Part shown: positions 11,615 through 22,784 of the stretch, in pieces
Position numbering within the stretch: the stretch's first letter is position 1
Layout of the letters: each line of letters starts with the position of its first letter
Assembly (NCBI GenBank): GCA_017979445.1
Contig: CM030714.1
Location: 9,809,069-9,873,068, forward strand
DNA from: Akebia trifoliata
Lineage: Eukaryota > Streptophyta > Magnoliopsida > Ranunculales > Lardizabalaceae
Length of the DNA: 64,000 bases
Direction of reading: 5' to 3'
The notes under the pieces: model-generated
Told to the model about the DNA's origin: nothing
Databases searched by the model: none
Seen by the model: only the letters and a program-made list of their open reading frames with translations
Position numbers and translations under genes: made by a program

Positions 11615-12022
11615 CAATAGAAAAATTATTATAAAACGTATATTAAAAGAAAATATCTTGTCAAAAACAAGAAAGTTGTGGTTTTAATCTACGTCAAGTT
11701 TACTTTTTCGGGGTCAATAACCAAAGTGTTACGCAAAATTCAATCAAATATAATTGACAACTGCTTGGCCAAATTTCAGGCGGATTCATGAATCGGGCAA
11801 ATTCTATTTGCCCCGTGGAAAAACTATCATAAAAAGTTTAGTAAAAGTAAATCTCTTGTCGGCAAACAATAAAATCGCGATTTTAATCCAAGTCGAGCTT
11901 ACTTTTTCAGGGTCAATAGCCAAAGTATTGCACAAAATTCGATTGAATACAATCGGCAGCAACTTGGCTAAGTTTCGAGTGGATTCATGAATCATGAATA
12001 GGGCAAATATTATTTGACATGT
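11615..12022. repeat. tandem duplication of about 205 bp
   Basis: Two diverged units. Paired landmarks are TTTTAATCTACGTCAAGTTT (11673) with TTTTAATCCAAGTCGAGCTT (11880), and GGGCAAATTCTATTTG-like (11797) with GGGCAAATATTATTTG (12001). The offset is about 203-206 bp. The unit length is in the range of plant satellite monomers, but only two copies are present here. Confidence 0.8.
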
Positions 12023-12352
12023 GGATTTGGAATTCTCAGTGAGAACATTTGACTGTGTTATGTCTCAAGTTATCTAAATTAGGATTCGATTGATTATAAC
12101 ACACAACTACCCATTCTGAGAATAGGAATCACTTACAATGATACATATGGTAGACTTACAAATGACTAATATTTATCTAAATTCAGAAACAGAATATTAA
12201 CAAAACAAACACATTCAAAAACACAAAAAGGGATGGAATAAATATGGGAACTATGAATAAACATGACAACTAGGGAGAGGAATTTGGTCATGAGAATTAT
12301 TTTCTAAAATTGGAGATTACCTACTATTTATTAAATAACAAGAGTCCATATC

Positions 12353-12535
12353 ATACGCACCCAGGGTGGAGGATTGAAACCCTCCTCCCACACCTCAACA
12401 CATGCCATGTAAGCCATAATTCAAGGAAATTTTAAAAAAGGAGATATTTTAGGCATCAATCGCATGGATTGTGGCTAACATGGCATGTGTTGAGGTTTGG
12501 GAGAAGGGTTTCAATCCTCCACCCTGGGTGCATAG
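12353..12535. mobile_element. MITE of the TACGCACCCAGGGTGGAGGA family, copy 1
   Basis: Long inverted arms: the left arm has CACCCAGGGTGGAGGATTG, the right arm CAATCCTCCACCCTGGGTG, continuing through AACACATGCCATGT / ACATGGCATGTGTT. A second copy is at 26578-26752. Noncoding. Confidence 0.85.
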
Positions 12536-13460
12536 GGCACTTGAATTTGAAACAACAGGGAGTACCCTATAATTGGTGAACAGTGCCCATCAAGACCTTA
12601 ATTCAAGACATCTAACCCAACAAATATTGAGAAAGTCATTTACATCCCAACTAATTTGGCATCCACCCACATATTATTTATTAAATTAATTTAAATTAAG
12701 ATTATTTTGTTTGACAAAAATTGGGAAGTTATCCACTCGAAAAGAGATATATTAAGTTAATAGTTTAAGTTAAGAGATTGTTGCTCAGAGAATAAGTTAT
12801 AATAGTTTATTTCGAGTACCCACGAGGACCTTAATTCTTTATACATGAACGTGATCTATCAGAGTTTATTTAGAATAAGATATAGATTTCTCATTCTTTA
12901 TACAAGAACGTGATCTTCAAACATAGGTTACCATATATTTAATTGATGAGTTATATTTTTGGAGTTTAAATAAAGTTTTTCAGAGAAGAACGTGTGGAGC
13001 TTTATGGTTTTGTGAGTAAAATATCAAAAGGAGATATATTCTTTTATTTCTCTCTATGTGGATTGTCTAATTTATTATTGATGGAGGATTTAAATTCCGA
13101 GATACTTTTTTTTATCTTTTGGTTCTACAACTTCGATTTTGGAGCCTTGTAATCGTCCGAATTAATTACTTTAGATTTTCTTTGGGAGTAATAAAAACCC
13201 AATTAAGAGAAAGTAAACTTTGGTGGTTTGGATATGTTCAACGAAGGCCGATCATAGTTAAAAGATTTTTTTAAGTCAAAGTTTTTTTTTAAAACCGAGA
13301 GGAGAATTAAAAGAACGAGAATTGAGATAGTGAAAGTGTATATGAACACTCTATCAACAACAAAAGATGCGACTTTGAATAGAGTAAAATGGAGAAGTAC
13401 CAGATTTGTTAATTTGACACCAAATATTTTGGAAAAGGCTTTGAGGAGGAGGACAATGAG
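12536..13460. other. intergenic, possible retrotransposon remnant
   Basis: A short duplication (ACATGAACGTGATCT at about 12842 and ACAAGAACGTGATCT at 12901) lies in LTR-like AT-rich sequence. The open frames over 13203-13568 have no recognisable family. Confidence 0.4.
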
Positions 13461-13945
13461 TGATACGAACCTAATTAATACGTCAAAAACACCTAGACAA
13501 TATTTGTGCAAAAAGTAAAACCCTTGTCTCTCGGGTTGTAATGCACCACCAAATTCTGCAATCAACATCTATGATATAGCCCACTCTGATGGCTTTCACT
13601 CCGGTACCTTTCTTTTGAGGGCTCCAAGTTGTTCTTTCTCTCAGTCGCCCCTTTTGCTAACACCCATTTTTTTTTTACTCTAGTACCTTTCTTTTCGGAC
13701 CCGAGGTAGCACTTTCCCTATGATGCCCTTTTCAAGTTTTGAACTCATGTGACGTGGACTTTGATATCATTTGATACAAACCTAACCAATACAACAAAAG
13801 TACCTAAGTCATTGATGGTGTGTGAAATAAAATCCAAGTAGGTAGAAATCCATGGTAATCCACTCTTGTGGTGACTTTTACTCTGGTACCCTTTTCTTTA
13901 ATCCCAAAGATCATTCTTTTTCAGGTCACGTGTCTTCGAGCTTGG
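13461..13945 (-). repeat. diverged LTR-like direct repeats with a PBS-like site
   Basis: TGATACGAACCTAATTAATA (13462) and TGATACAAACCTAACCAATA (13774) begin two similar stretches. Each continues to a CTYYGGTACC-CTTTTCTTT motif (about 13600 and 13885). On the minus strand TGATATCAAAG (about 13770-13760) resembles the plant initiator-tRNA primer site TGGTATCAGAG. This suggests LTR ends of a decayed retrotransposon. Confidence 0.45.
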
Positions 13946-14267
13946 TTATCTCTTGGACTTATAAAATATTTCTTTGCAACGAAAATTGATTAACGAAAAT
14001 TGAGTCAAGTTGATTTAACAAAAGTTGAATAAGATCTTCCAAGTTGTATAACTTCAGTCACCAGTTTAAGAATAATCTCAGAAGATTGTCCTTAAATTGG
14101 GAAACATAACCTCCAAATCTTTTAAAACAAAATGTATCAAAAGTCTTTAAAAGTGTTTGTTTGTTTTTTCACTCTCTACATCCAAGCAAAAGTCACAAAA
14201 ACTCACACATAACTGGTCTTTATTACAATTACACAATACTAAAAACAAGCACCATAACAACTACAAT

Positions 14268-15704
14268 CTACTTCTCTAATCTTCTAAGCAAAGCAGCTTT
14301 CAAGCTCTCCTCACTCTTCAATCCATCAGGAAGCTTAACCACAACATCTTGCAACATCAGCTCCTTAACGCTCGACACGCTCGCATGATGTACTTGAAAT
14401 TCGAGGTCGCGAAGTGCATCCATTAGCTTCGCAGATGGATGGTTGAGATTCTCTGATTGGACTCTGATCATGGCATCTGATCCAAGAATCTTCACCTCTA
14501 CTTCCATCACGACGATCCCACCATCAGAATTCAAATCAGACCTTTGATTTTGATCAGTAATTTTGGTATCATTTCGATGATTATCGACGGTTTCGATTTT
14601 TATTTTCTTTGATTCTCTTTGGACTTGGGCCTCTAATTCCTCAACCTTGGATTTAAGCTCATTGATATAGGACACGGCATCGGCTAGTAAAGATGCCTTA
14701 TCCATCCTTGACACATTAGGGACCACAGCTCGGAGCGCATAGAACCGATGGTTAAGCTTCTCGCGTCGTTGCCTCTCAGCCTCGACATGGTTCAAAGGCA
14801 TCTCCCGACCATTCCCGGGCTTTCTTCCTCTCTTCTTGGGCCTTCTCATTTCTATTGCGGGCGCAACAAAGGCCCCTTCGGAGTCCGAGTGCTCGGAGTC
14901 GACCGAAGATGATTGACCCCCAGCGGTTGCTCCTTCCTTCTTAATTTCTCCATCAACTTGTTGTACTCCGGCAATTAAACCGATATCGGCGAACGAAAGA
15001 TCTCGATCGAGAAATGGAATTAAACCACCTTGGGTTGGTTGTCTCGGGACTAATCCGGTGAGATCCGACCCAAATAAAGATTTGGCCTGATGGATAAGCC
15101 CCCAATTTTCTATGATCGAAACTGAAGAACCCAATTCAATTACTCCATTTGAAGTAGGGATACCGACTAAAGTCTCAATCCCATGCATTTGAGCTTCTTT
15201 AACTCTCTCACAATTATATTGTTGAAGCTCTTGACTTCCACTCAACCAAGTTGAATTTCCAGTACTATAAGCCCGACCAGGTAACCCATCACCAACGGCG
15301 AAAGACCTTGTTAACGACACCATATAGAACCATTCGGCATCTGTGACGTCTCCATCGATGGACCCATCGGTTTCCATGTTATCATTGATTAGTAGTTGAA
15401 ATCCTTTCATCGTCACCGTCTTCTTTCGATCGGAACCGAACCCGAATTTTTGGGTTTTGTTGATGTTGTTGTTGGGTTGTTGTTTGGAGATTAAATCTTT
15501 GGTTCCTTGAAGATGACCATCACCCCAAGCTAGAACAAGTCCACCATTGTCGTCCTTTGAAATTTGCCAAAAAATGGCATAAGCCCATAATTCTTGTTGG
15601 CTTTGGATGAGAAATTGGAGACGTTGTTGGATTGTTGGTGAGGTTTCTTGACAAATAGTGAAGATGGAAGAAGGAGAAGATGAAGAAGATATTATTTCTT
15701 CCAT
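14268..15704 (-). CDS. MYC2/bHLH14-type basic helix-loop-helix transcription factor
   Basis: 478 residues and intronless, as is usual in this clade. A serine-rich N-terminus is followed by a bHLH-MYC_N domain at about residues 28-212. Within it, about 119-150 ([15 protein letters not shown], then [11 protein letters not shown]) matches the JAZ-interacting region, and about 180-210 the activation/MED25-type segment. The basic region at 304-320 ([19 protein letters not shown]) carries H306, E310 and R314, the H-E-R triad for G-box (CACGTG) binding. Helix-loop-helix and a leucine-rich extension ([10 protein letters not shown]) follow to about 362, and a C-terminal ACT-like region at about 398-475. 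By family knowledge it is a nuclear jasmonate-pathway regulator held by JAZ proteins. The length (MYC2 is over 600) fits bHLH14/JAM-type subgroup IIId better; that subgroup can act as repressor. Orthology is not certain. Confidence 0.93.
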   Translation of the reverse strand: MEEIISSSSSPSSIFTICQETSPTIQQRLQFLIQSQQELWAYAIFWQISKDDNGGLVLAWGDGHLQGTKDLISKQQPNNNINKTQKFGFGSDRKKTVTMKGFQLLINDNMETDGSIDGDVTDAEWFYMVSLTRSFAVGDGLPGRAYSTGNSTWLSGSQELQQYNCERVKEAQMHGIETLVGIPTSNGVIELGSSVSIIENWGLIHQAKSLFGSDLTGLVPRQPTQGGLIPFLDRDLSFADIGLIAGVQQVDGEIKKEGATAGGQSSSVDSEHSDSEGAFVAPAIEMRRPKKRGRKPGNGREMPLNHVEAERQRREKLNHRFYALRAVVPNVSRMDKASLLADAVSYINELKSKVEELEAQVQRESKKIKIETVDNHRNDTKITDQNQRSDLNSDGGIVVMEVEVKILGSDAMIRVQSENLNHPSAKLMDALRDLEFQVHHASVSSVKELMLQDVVVKLPDGLKSEESLKAALLRRLEK

Positions 15705-16010
15705 GGATTTTGTTTTTAGAGAGATGAGATGTATTTGTTTATGTGAAGCAAAACAAAGTAAATTATATGTGTGTATGTGTGTGGGTGGTTGAGGGATGTG
15801 GTTCTAAGCTTCTACTAGATTTCAGGCCATAAAAGAGGGAATCTGAGATGAAAATGTTGAGGTCAGTGTGTGGGGTCCTTTTATGACCCCATTTCCTCTA
15901 CTATTGTACACCATTACCATGTGACTGAAAGTGAAGTGTTACTATGTTATTATGTGTTTTTATATGTGAGTGTGACTTTTGAGTTTTTGTTTAATAATAA
16001 TCTAATAAAA
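15705..16010 (-). promoter_or_regulatory. 5' upstream region of the bHLH gene
   Basis: A TATA-like CATATAATTTA on the minus strand at about 15770-15760 lies roughly 60 bp from the ATG, implying a short leader if used. TG/AC-rich runs flank it. No G-box was noticed close by. Promoter assignment is inferred from position. Confidence 0.35.
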
Positions 16011-16399
16011 TAGGGTGATTTAGATACATACCCCTCCTTGTTATGGTAAATATCCTCACTCCCCTGTGTCTTCAAAATGATGATATGTCCCCTTGACCTT
16101 GGTCTTCTCTAATGATATATATGTTCGTCAATGGATAAGATCAAACTTGAAATCCAATCCAATAACTTTTAGAGTCCAACCCAAGTAAGCCTGACCCAAA
16201 AAATGTCAATCTTGCTTACCCTCTTCCCCGTCAGCCACACCTAACCTGAGGCTTGTATTATCTCGAGCCTTTAGATTGGGGCTTAGGTTTAGAACCTTGT
16301 GTGTCAAAACACCCAATTTACACCCCTAGTTCGGAATCATTTACGTCATGACCGGATAAAATTTGAGAAAGTATATAAATTATATTATGTTATATTTAA

Positions 16400-16974
16400 T
16401 GTGAATGTAAAAACTTGCACTACCTTGAGATTTGTGACGATATATCGCGATCTCCTCTCCTAGTGTCCTTGGATGTACTTGCAACAACACCTCTCCGACG
16501 TCCAAGTCAGAATCTTAGTACAAAAATAGTGTAAAATTTAGAGGGGAGGAGAACTCGTACCTTTTAGTACCTCTGTCCATTTATTTATAGAGATGAAACC
16601 TTAGGATCCATTTAGATATTGTTATCGATTTTATCCTTATCCAATTTAGTAGAAGATCTTAATTAGTGATTTTGGAATGTATCTAGTCAATATTCCATCC
16701 TCATACATTCTTTTTTTCTTGAGACTTTCTCTTACTAAGATTTCAATCACTTTTGATTTAATCCCTGATTTTTAGGGATTTGAGCTGATTGAACGGCTCT
16801 ACCATGCATCCTTGACCCAATATTTCCCAACCAACCAAGACTTGAACTTACGGTTGGTTTGTGACCAAGCCACTGAGCTTACCCTTGGACGAGTTGGCTC
16901 GGATCTCCGTGTCTAATTCAAATTCTAGGTGTCACATGTCATCCCTTGGTACCCAACGAAAAATATCCTCTACA
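16400..16974 (-). repeat. 3' LTR of the Tat-like element
   Basis: 575 bp. It aligns along its whole length with 19996-20529, sharing CACTACCTTGAGATTTGTGA, TTTATAGAGATGAAACCTTA and TGAACGGCTCTAC. The two LTRs differ by many substitutions and small gaps, so the insertion is old. Confidence 0.88.
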
Positions 16975-17339
16975 ATAACCCTTTTCTGGGGTTTGGACTT
17001 TTAGTCCAAGTGCCCGAGAATAAATGAACGGTACCATGTGACACATGGCCTCACACCTTATAAATTATAATTGCAAAGTCTAAGATATGTTCATGCCATA
17101 CGTCATTTGCCTATTTTACCTTCGAAAATGATAATTATAATTACCTCGATTTTATTTTAACTATTGGTTTTGTTACATGCCTCAAAGTATTTTTCATAAA
17201 TACATTATCTATTTCCCTATTGTTTTGTCATTTCCTCTTTATCGATCGGACTTGGTGCCATAATGAGTCAAAACTTCTAAGCCAATAGATAAAACTTCCT
17301 ATGATCAATCTTGCAAAAAAACTTACTTAAACCCACCCC

Positions 17340-18195
17340 TAATGGTTGGACTTGGTTCCCTTATGAACCAGTCAATATTAAAAACAATGATGAATTTGCT
17401 TGACTTTCATTAGTCGGGCTTGGTTCCCTCATGAACCAAGTTTTTATTAGTGAAAAACCGACCCCTAATGTTCGAGCTGGGTTCTCTTTACGTGTTAAGA
17501 CTTTCGTTGTGTGTTGACCCTGTAAGGTCAGACTTGGTACATGTAATGAGTCAAGGCTTTTTAAACCCCCAAATAGTCGGGCTTAGAACCCGTAATGAGT
17601 CAAGGCTTTCGCTATAAGTCAACCTTTTACAGTTGGCCTTCGCTCTCGTAAAGAGCCTTTAGCTCCCGCAATGAGCCAAGACTTTTCAAACCCAAACAAG
17701 CTTGACTCCCGCAATGAGCTAAAACTTGCCAACTCTAAACAATTGGGCTTGACTCCCGCAATGAGCCAAGACTTTTCAATTCCAAACAATCGGACTTGAA
17801 TCCTGCAACGTACCAAGACTTTTTAACCCCAAACGGTTAGACTTGACTTTGACAATGAGCCAAGATTTGCAACCACAAATGGTCGGGCTTGGTTCCCGCA
17901 ATGCGTCAAGGCTTGCCAATCCCAAACAGTCGGGCTTGACTCCCTTAATGCGTTAAGGCTTGCCAACCCCAAACGGTAGGGCTTGGCTCCTACAATGAGT
18001 TAAGATTTGCCAATTCCACACGGTAGAGCTAGGCTCTCGTAATGAGTTAAGGCTTGTCAACCCCAAACACAATGAGCTAAGGATTATTAACCCCAAATGG
18101 TCAGGCTTGGCTCTCGCAATGAACCAAGGCTTGCTAACCCCAAATGGTCGAGCTTGGCACCCATAATGAGCCAAGGATTGCCAATCCCAAACGGT
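17340..18195. repeat. 47-bp tandem repeat array inside the Tat-like element
   Basis: About 14 or more degenerate units with a period of 47 bp, measured between GTCGGGCTTG at 17882 and 17929. The unit contains CTTGGCTC-CCGCAAT-GAGCCAAG, an 8-bp-stem dyad, followed by GCTTGCCAACCCCAAACG. Units at 17340-17640 are more diverged, and one unit near 18065 is shortened. It is more G+C-rich than its surroundings. In element orientation it lies in the 3' untranslated region. Confidence 0.88.
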
Positions 18196-18221
18196 CTGAC
18201 TATACACTAAGTGATCCTGCA

Positions 18222-18345
18222 CGACTGACTTAGGATATGGACCAGACTTCCCATATGAGTCGGATGTGGTGCTACGTGGTCTTGTATGACCGACTTAGGA
18301 TGTGGACTCGAATTCCCATATGAGATGGGTGTGGCATTCAATTCA
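18222..18345. repeat. two 65-bp tandem units beside the 47-bp array
   Basis: ACTTAGGATATGGACCAGAC (18228) and ACTTAGGATGTGGACTCGAA (18293) start two similar units that both continue TTCCCATATGAG. A second, unrelated tandem repeat next to the 47-bp array. Confidence 0.75.
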
Positions 18346-19345
18346 TTTGCAACCTGCATCTCTTTAAGTTATGGAAATAATAATAATTATACAAAAAAAT
18401 AATGTATTCTCAATCTAGTGTTATCAATTTGTATATTTGCCTAAAACAACGTAGTTCAATTGCATCTAATTTATAAATCGATTTCATATGTCAAACCCAC
18501 TTGACTCATTGATTTGAGGTCAATAAGTCGAGGTTAGTTGCCCATTAGCAAATTAGCTCTTCGAATTTGACCCCTACTTATACCATATGACTTGGTAAAT
18601 TGGACTCGGGTTAAACCTTCAAATAATCTCAAAATTTTAAGCAATTGAGTTCTATTTATTTCATTTGACTTGATGAGTCTGACTTACAAAAAATGATGTA
18701 CAAGTATGCATCCAAACTAATAATTGATTTTTGTTTACTTCTAAGAAATGTATGTTGACGTTTATGATGTACTCCTGTCATATTCTTTTGTAGTGTACCC
18801 TTATTGTAGAAAACACCTTCCTACCAATTGGTATAATGTTAAAATTATACTCGTCAAGTCATGATTTCAATTCAATTTTGAATTGAATTTGGGTAAGGCC
18901 TTTATTTGGCTCAATTGAATTTATTACCCTTACTTGGCTTGGCCTAAAAACAATTTGATTCGAATGAGTCTAAGTTAATTTGGTAGGATTTGAGAGAGTA
19001 CCTCGTTTGTTGCTTATCGTGTAAGTAAAAGTGTGCCAAGATGCAATCTTGTGATATTATTGAGCACAATGTAGCCAGTATATATATCTATGCTTATCCC
19101 TAAAGATCTGGAGATATCGTTGCCCTATAATTGGAAGCCATTAATGTTATGTAAGCTTGGTTGTAGCCATTTTGATCTGGAAGTATCCACTTCTTACATT
19201 CAATAATGCAATAGCTAGGTGCCTGTGTGAGATACAACTTCATCATAACCACCATTTTGTCTTCTTGTGACAGAGCATATATTCCAGATATGTGCAACAC
19301 ATGGATTTATCACCACCTAGAGGTATTGATCAAACCTATGCTAGC

Positions 19346-19575
19346 CATGGTTTCAAAATTTGTTTGAGACCGAAAAATATCATTCGAATTAACTCGGTAT
19401 CAGGGCTGAACGATACAAACGCACAAGTCACTTTTTTGATCAAGATTCAATACCTCATGTTCAATTTTTTGAGTTTTTGAACAAGATGTCTCAAACATAT
19501 GGAAAAAATTCGTCTAAGATGACTCGATATCGGGCTTGGACAAGATGAGATGCGAAACCGAGTTTTAAAATCATG
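19346..19575. mobile_element. hAT-type MITE, CATGGTTTTAAAACTCG family, copy 1
   Basis: Left end CATGGTTTCAAAATTTG, right end CGAGTTTTAAAATCATG. Flanks ATGCTAGC and (A)TTGCTAGC form a nearly matching 8-bp duplication. It is nested in the Tat-like element. Other family copies are at 30654, 32407 and 60645, and probably 51484. Confidence 0.78.
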
Positions 19576-19973
19576 ATTGCTAGCTGAACTGTAAACTAAT
19601 GCCTCTAACTTTAGTTGTGGATCAAAATGGATGCCAGTTGATCACCCATATGATCTCATACGTCAGAGCCGCACATGTGCCTGGCAATTTCCTTTTCATA
19701 TTCTTCATAGGAAATCTTCTTGTAACACATTCATAATGACCTTATTTACAGGATATCTTCTTCACCCTTCTTCACCATACGTTCACACATTCGTACATCA
19801 CACCTTGGTCAAAGGATTCGATTCACGTATTACGATCCATTTCTTAATAAAATTGGATCGGGAACTTCGTACATGTTTACCGGAAAACAATAAAGGTTGA
19901 TTTTAGGGACAACCACCACTTCTGATTAAAACTTCAACCATTACATACATGGTTTCTCATAATTTCTTGTTCG

Positions 19974-19995
19974 GTTCCCACAGACAATGCCAAAT
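19974..19995 (-). other. primer-binding site of the Tat-like element
   Basis: On the minus strand, directly after the 5' LTR, the sequence reads (A)TTTGGCATTGTCTGTGGGAA. Compared with the Tat-type site, GGCGCCG has become GGCATTG, consistent with decay of methylated CpG/CNG cytosines. Confidence 0.7.
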
Positions 19996-20529
19996 TGTAG
20001 ATGCTAAAGCTTACACTACCTTGAGATTTGTGACGATACCTCACGATCACCTCTCCAATGACCAAATCAGAATCTTTATACAAAAATAGTGTAAAATTTA
20101 GAGGGGAATAATAACTCATACCTTTTAGTACCTCTATCTATCTATTTATAGAGATGAAACCTTATGATCCTTTTAGATCTTATTATCAATTTTACCCTTA
20201 TCTAATTTAGAAGGAGATCTTAATTGCTGATTTTGGAACGTATCTAATCAATATTCCATCCTCATACATTCATTTTTCCTTGAGACTTTCTCTCACTAAG
20301 ATTTTAATCATTTTTTATTTAATCTCTGATTTTTAGGGATTTGAGCTTATTGAACGGCTCTACTATGCACCCTTGACTCAATATTTCCTTGACCAATTGA
20401 GACCCGAACCCATGGTTGGCTTGTGACCAAGCCATTGAGCTTACCCTCAGACAAGTTGGCTCGGATCTCCGTGTTTAATTCGAATCCGTAGGTGCCACAT
20501 GTCACCCTTGGTACCTAACATCCTCCACA
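19996..20529 (-). repeat. 5' LTR of the Tat-like element
   Basis: 534 bp. It begins TGTAGATGC and ends TCCTCCACA in plus-strand reading. It is followed by TTTAA, which also precedes the other LTR. Including the TCCTCYACA tail in both LTRs is what reveals the duplication and supports this boundary. Confidence 0.88.
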
Positions 20530-21192
20530 TTTAAATATATGGAGTTAAGGTATATTTTTTAATTATACCAAATTGGATTTGATCCGATCTAGTCATTATC
20601 ACATTGGATCTATATTCTAATATTGAGATCCAATAAAATATCCAATCCAACAAGAGTGCGATCTAATTCTAATGGGATCAAGTTTGAGTTTGATTTGATC
20701 CTTATTAGATAGGTCCCATATCGACTTCGACCCAACAACGATCTAATCGATTGGAAGTCCTATAAAACAAGCTAATAAAATAATCCAAATGCTCCTGCGG
20801 TTAAAAAGTATACCTGCACCTTCAACCTTAAGAATCTATCTACTTCAACGGTTGAACCTTCAAACTTCAAACTTCAATAATTAGATAGTATTTTTTTGAA
20901 AAATACAAAGCAATGAAATTTTGGATAGAAATATCAAGGGTTTTCTAGAGGGATTAAGTTGAGTTGAAAATTTGGACAGATTAAGAATATTAATAAAAAA
21001 GGTTCAAGACCATGAAGTTGATGAATCTTGAAAGAAAAATCAATTTGAAGATGAGGGCATTTTGGTTATTTCACTAGTCTATTAGAGAAGACCAAGATCC
21101 ATGGGCATATTATCAGTTTGAAAACATAAGGGGAGGTATCTTAAATAGTCACCAAAACATAGAGGGGTATATATGTCCAAATAATCCTATAT

Positions 21193-21610
21193 ATAATATA
21201 TAATATATATAATATATAATATTACAAATATGTAATCTAATGTTGGGAAAGAACCACATGTTTTCCGTGCAAAGAAATCTGTAATATCTTGCTGACCACT
21301 AATAGACAAACTAAATTTCAGAAAAAACACAATCCACGACGGTTCAGTTTGTTGACTTTTAGTCAAATCATCTGATCCACTTATATTATATAAAACGAAA
21401 AAAATATAAACATCGTCGATGATTTTGAGCCATTGGATTTAAATAATATTTTTGATCATTTTTGTGTACTCTAATCAAAAACTAGAAGTCAGTAAAAGGG
21501 GGAGGCCAATAGGGCCAGGTCTAAGTTAGTTTGATGGGACCCATATATGACTTGGCCGATTAATTTGAAATCTAATATTATAAAATATAAGAAAATCTTA
21601 ATAAATAAAC
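21193..21610. other. intergenic, no gene seen
   Basis: Begins with an ATATAATATATAAT simple repeat (about 21185-21225). The rest is unremarkable AT-rich DNA. Confidence 0.6.
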
Positions 21611-21738
21611 GGAAAATGATAGGGTAACACTGAATCTTTGACGTCGTTTCACACATTGCTGATGTGGACGTGTTTTATCAAGATATCTATGCACATCAAT
21701 GTGTGAAATAATGTCGAATGCAATGTCACTGCAACATA
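21611..21738. mobile_element. fold-back MITE (GACATC-arm type), shortened copy
   Basis: Arms pair through TTTCACACATTGCTGATGTG and CACATCAATGTGTGAAA. It lacks most of the apical core present in the neighbouring copy at 21763-21930. Confidence 0.65.
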
Positions 21739-21762
21739 ATTCTAAATAAATATAAGATAGAA

Positions 21763-21930
21763 AAGGAAAATGCTGAAATGACATTAAAATTGACATCATT
21801 TCATACATTACTAATGTGGATGTGTTTATAGGAGCATAAATGCTTTTCATAGACATGAGTGAGAAGCATTTATGGGCACACCAACGTTCCAAACGATGTG
21901 AATTTCAATCCCACTCCAACACGATTATAG
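21763..21930. mobile_element. fold-back MITE (GACATC-arm type), full copy
   Basis: The left arm ATTAAAATTGACATCATTTC pairs with GATGTGAATTTCAAT on the right. The apical region has AAATGCTTTTCATAGACATG and GAGAAGCATTTATGG. The same arm type occurs at 49121-49295 and 62038-62200. Confidence 0.8.
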
Positions 21931-21999
21931 ATATTTATAAGATTGAAAACTCCAATCTACATTAAGAGAGTGATGTTGAAGGAAGGGTGTCTACTTTAG

Positions 22000-22325
22000 A
22001 GCAACTCCAACCCAACACCCAATACCCATAAATCAGTTTTTTTATTTTTTTATTTTTATACAATGGGTATTTATAGGGTGGTAATTCCAGCCACACTACC
22101 CATAAAGTCCTACTCATAAATTTTTAAATATTTTTTTATTTAATTTAAGATGTAAATAAGTAAAAGTTGGGGTGCCTAACAATAATAAAAAACATGTAAA
22201 AGTTAGTGTGCCAACAACAACGCCAATTTAGTGTCTAAATAAATAAAAGTTGGAGTGCCCAACTACAATTAAAAACATGTAAAACTTGGTGTGCCAACAA
22301 TAGTACTAATTTAGGGTGTCAATGA
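22000..22325. repeat. repeat cluster with GTAAAAGTTGGGGTGCC units
   Basis: TAAGTAAAAGTTGGGGTGCC (22157) and AATAAAAGTTGGAGTGCCC (22242) start two direct repeats of about 85 bp; both contain AACATGTAAAA. The words match the arms of the GAGAGCTGCTATTG MITE family (51102-51458), so this is probably a decayed relative. Confidence 0.55.
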
Positions 22326-22784
22326 AAAAACCTAATGGTTTTGAACTCATCTTTGTCTTCTTCACTAAGAAAACGCAAAACCAGTTGAGAGAGACATGAG
22401 AATTTGAATCTATGATTCTGATCGATGCGTTAAAGCTCAATGGAGAATAAAAATGGAGATTTTTTTATTTTTAAAATTTTAATTTAAAGAAAAATGAACT
22501 CAACAGTTGAACGCTTACTCTTCCTATACCAACGTTTGACAGCCTACCTAGGTAACGATAAGAAACTTTTTCCCTCAAAAAATTGGGTAAGTTGAGGGGA
22601 GTACCAAGTTTTGGTATTGAATCTATCTTGATCCAATTTTTTTCTTTTAAAGGTCTTGCATTGGAGTCAAAATTTTCGGAGTCCATTACCCATTTCGACA
22701 GGGAAGAGAGCATTGTAGTTACTCTTACATCCCCATCATCATTGAAATCTTATCCCAAAGATTTAGGATTAAATAAACTAAAAT
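22326..22784. other. intergenic, no gene seen
   Basis: Open frames on both strands (22471-22713 and 22583-22789) overlap each other and have no recognisable domain. Nothing else is supported. Confidence 0.5.

Larger units (their letters stand above)
16400..20529 (-). mobile_element. non-autonomous Tat-like Ty3/gypsy LTR retrotransposon
   Basis: Two direct repeats (16400-16974 and 19996-20529) bound a 3.0-kb interior, with a perfect 5-bp target duplication TTTAA (16395-16399 and 20530-20534). Termini are TG...CA, with TGTAGA/TCYACA inverted ends clearest in the right copy. On the minus strand the right LTR is 5' and is followed by TTTGGCATTGTCTGTGGGAA, a mutated form of the TGGCGCCGTCTGTGGGAA-type primer site known from Tat-lineage gypsy elements. 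No gag, RT or integrase is visible, so it is a LARD-like or deleted copy. A 47-bp array sits next to the 3' LTR, and a hAT MITE is inserted at 19346-19575. Confidence 0.85.
16011..21192. mobile_element. outer element with about 110-bp inverted terminal repeats, split by an LTR retrotransposon
   Basis: 16012-16125 (TACATACCCCTCC ... CTTGGTCTTCTCTAATG) is the inverted counterpart of 21075-21190 (TATTAGAGAAGACCAAGATC ... AGAGGGGTATATATGT). After removing the LTR element at 16400-20529, the two halves would form one element of about 1.05 kb with long inverted repeats and no coding sequence, as in Mutator-like MITEs. A related single arm lies at 29200-29480. No clear target duplication was seen. 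Confidence 0.65.

Noticed and set aside
13203..13568. 121-aa minus and 62-aa plus overlapping frames
   Set aside because: Both strands are open in the same place within LTR-like repeat sequence; no domain.
17340..18195. CRISPR-like array
   Set aside because: Units are contiguous 47-bp tandem repeats with no unique spacers, in a plant LTR retrotransposon.
17953..18222. 89-aa minus frame with repeated VWDWQSL/FGVSKPW motifs
   Set aside because: It is a translation of the 47-bp tandem array; the protein repeat simply mirrors the DNA repeat.
19631..19900. 89-aa plus frame
   Set aside because: It lies antisense in the 5' untranslated part of the Tat-like element and has no gag-like motif.
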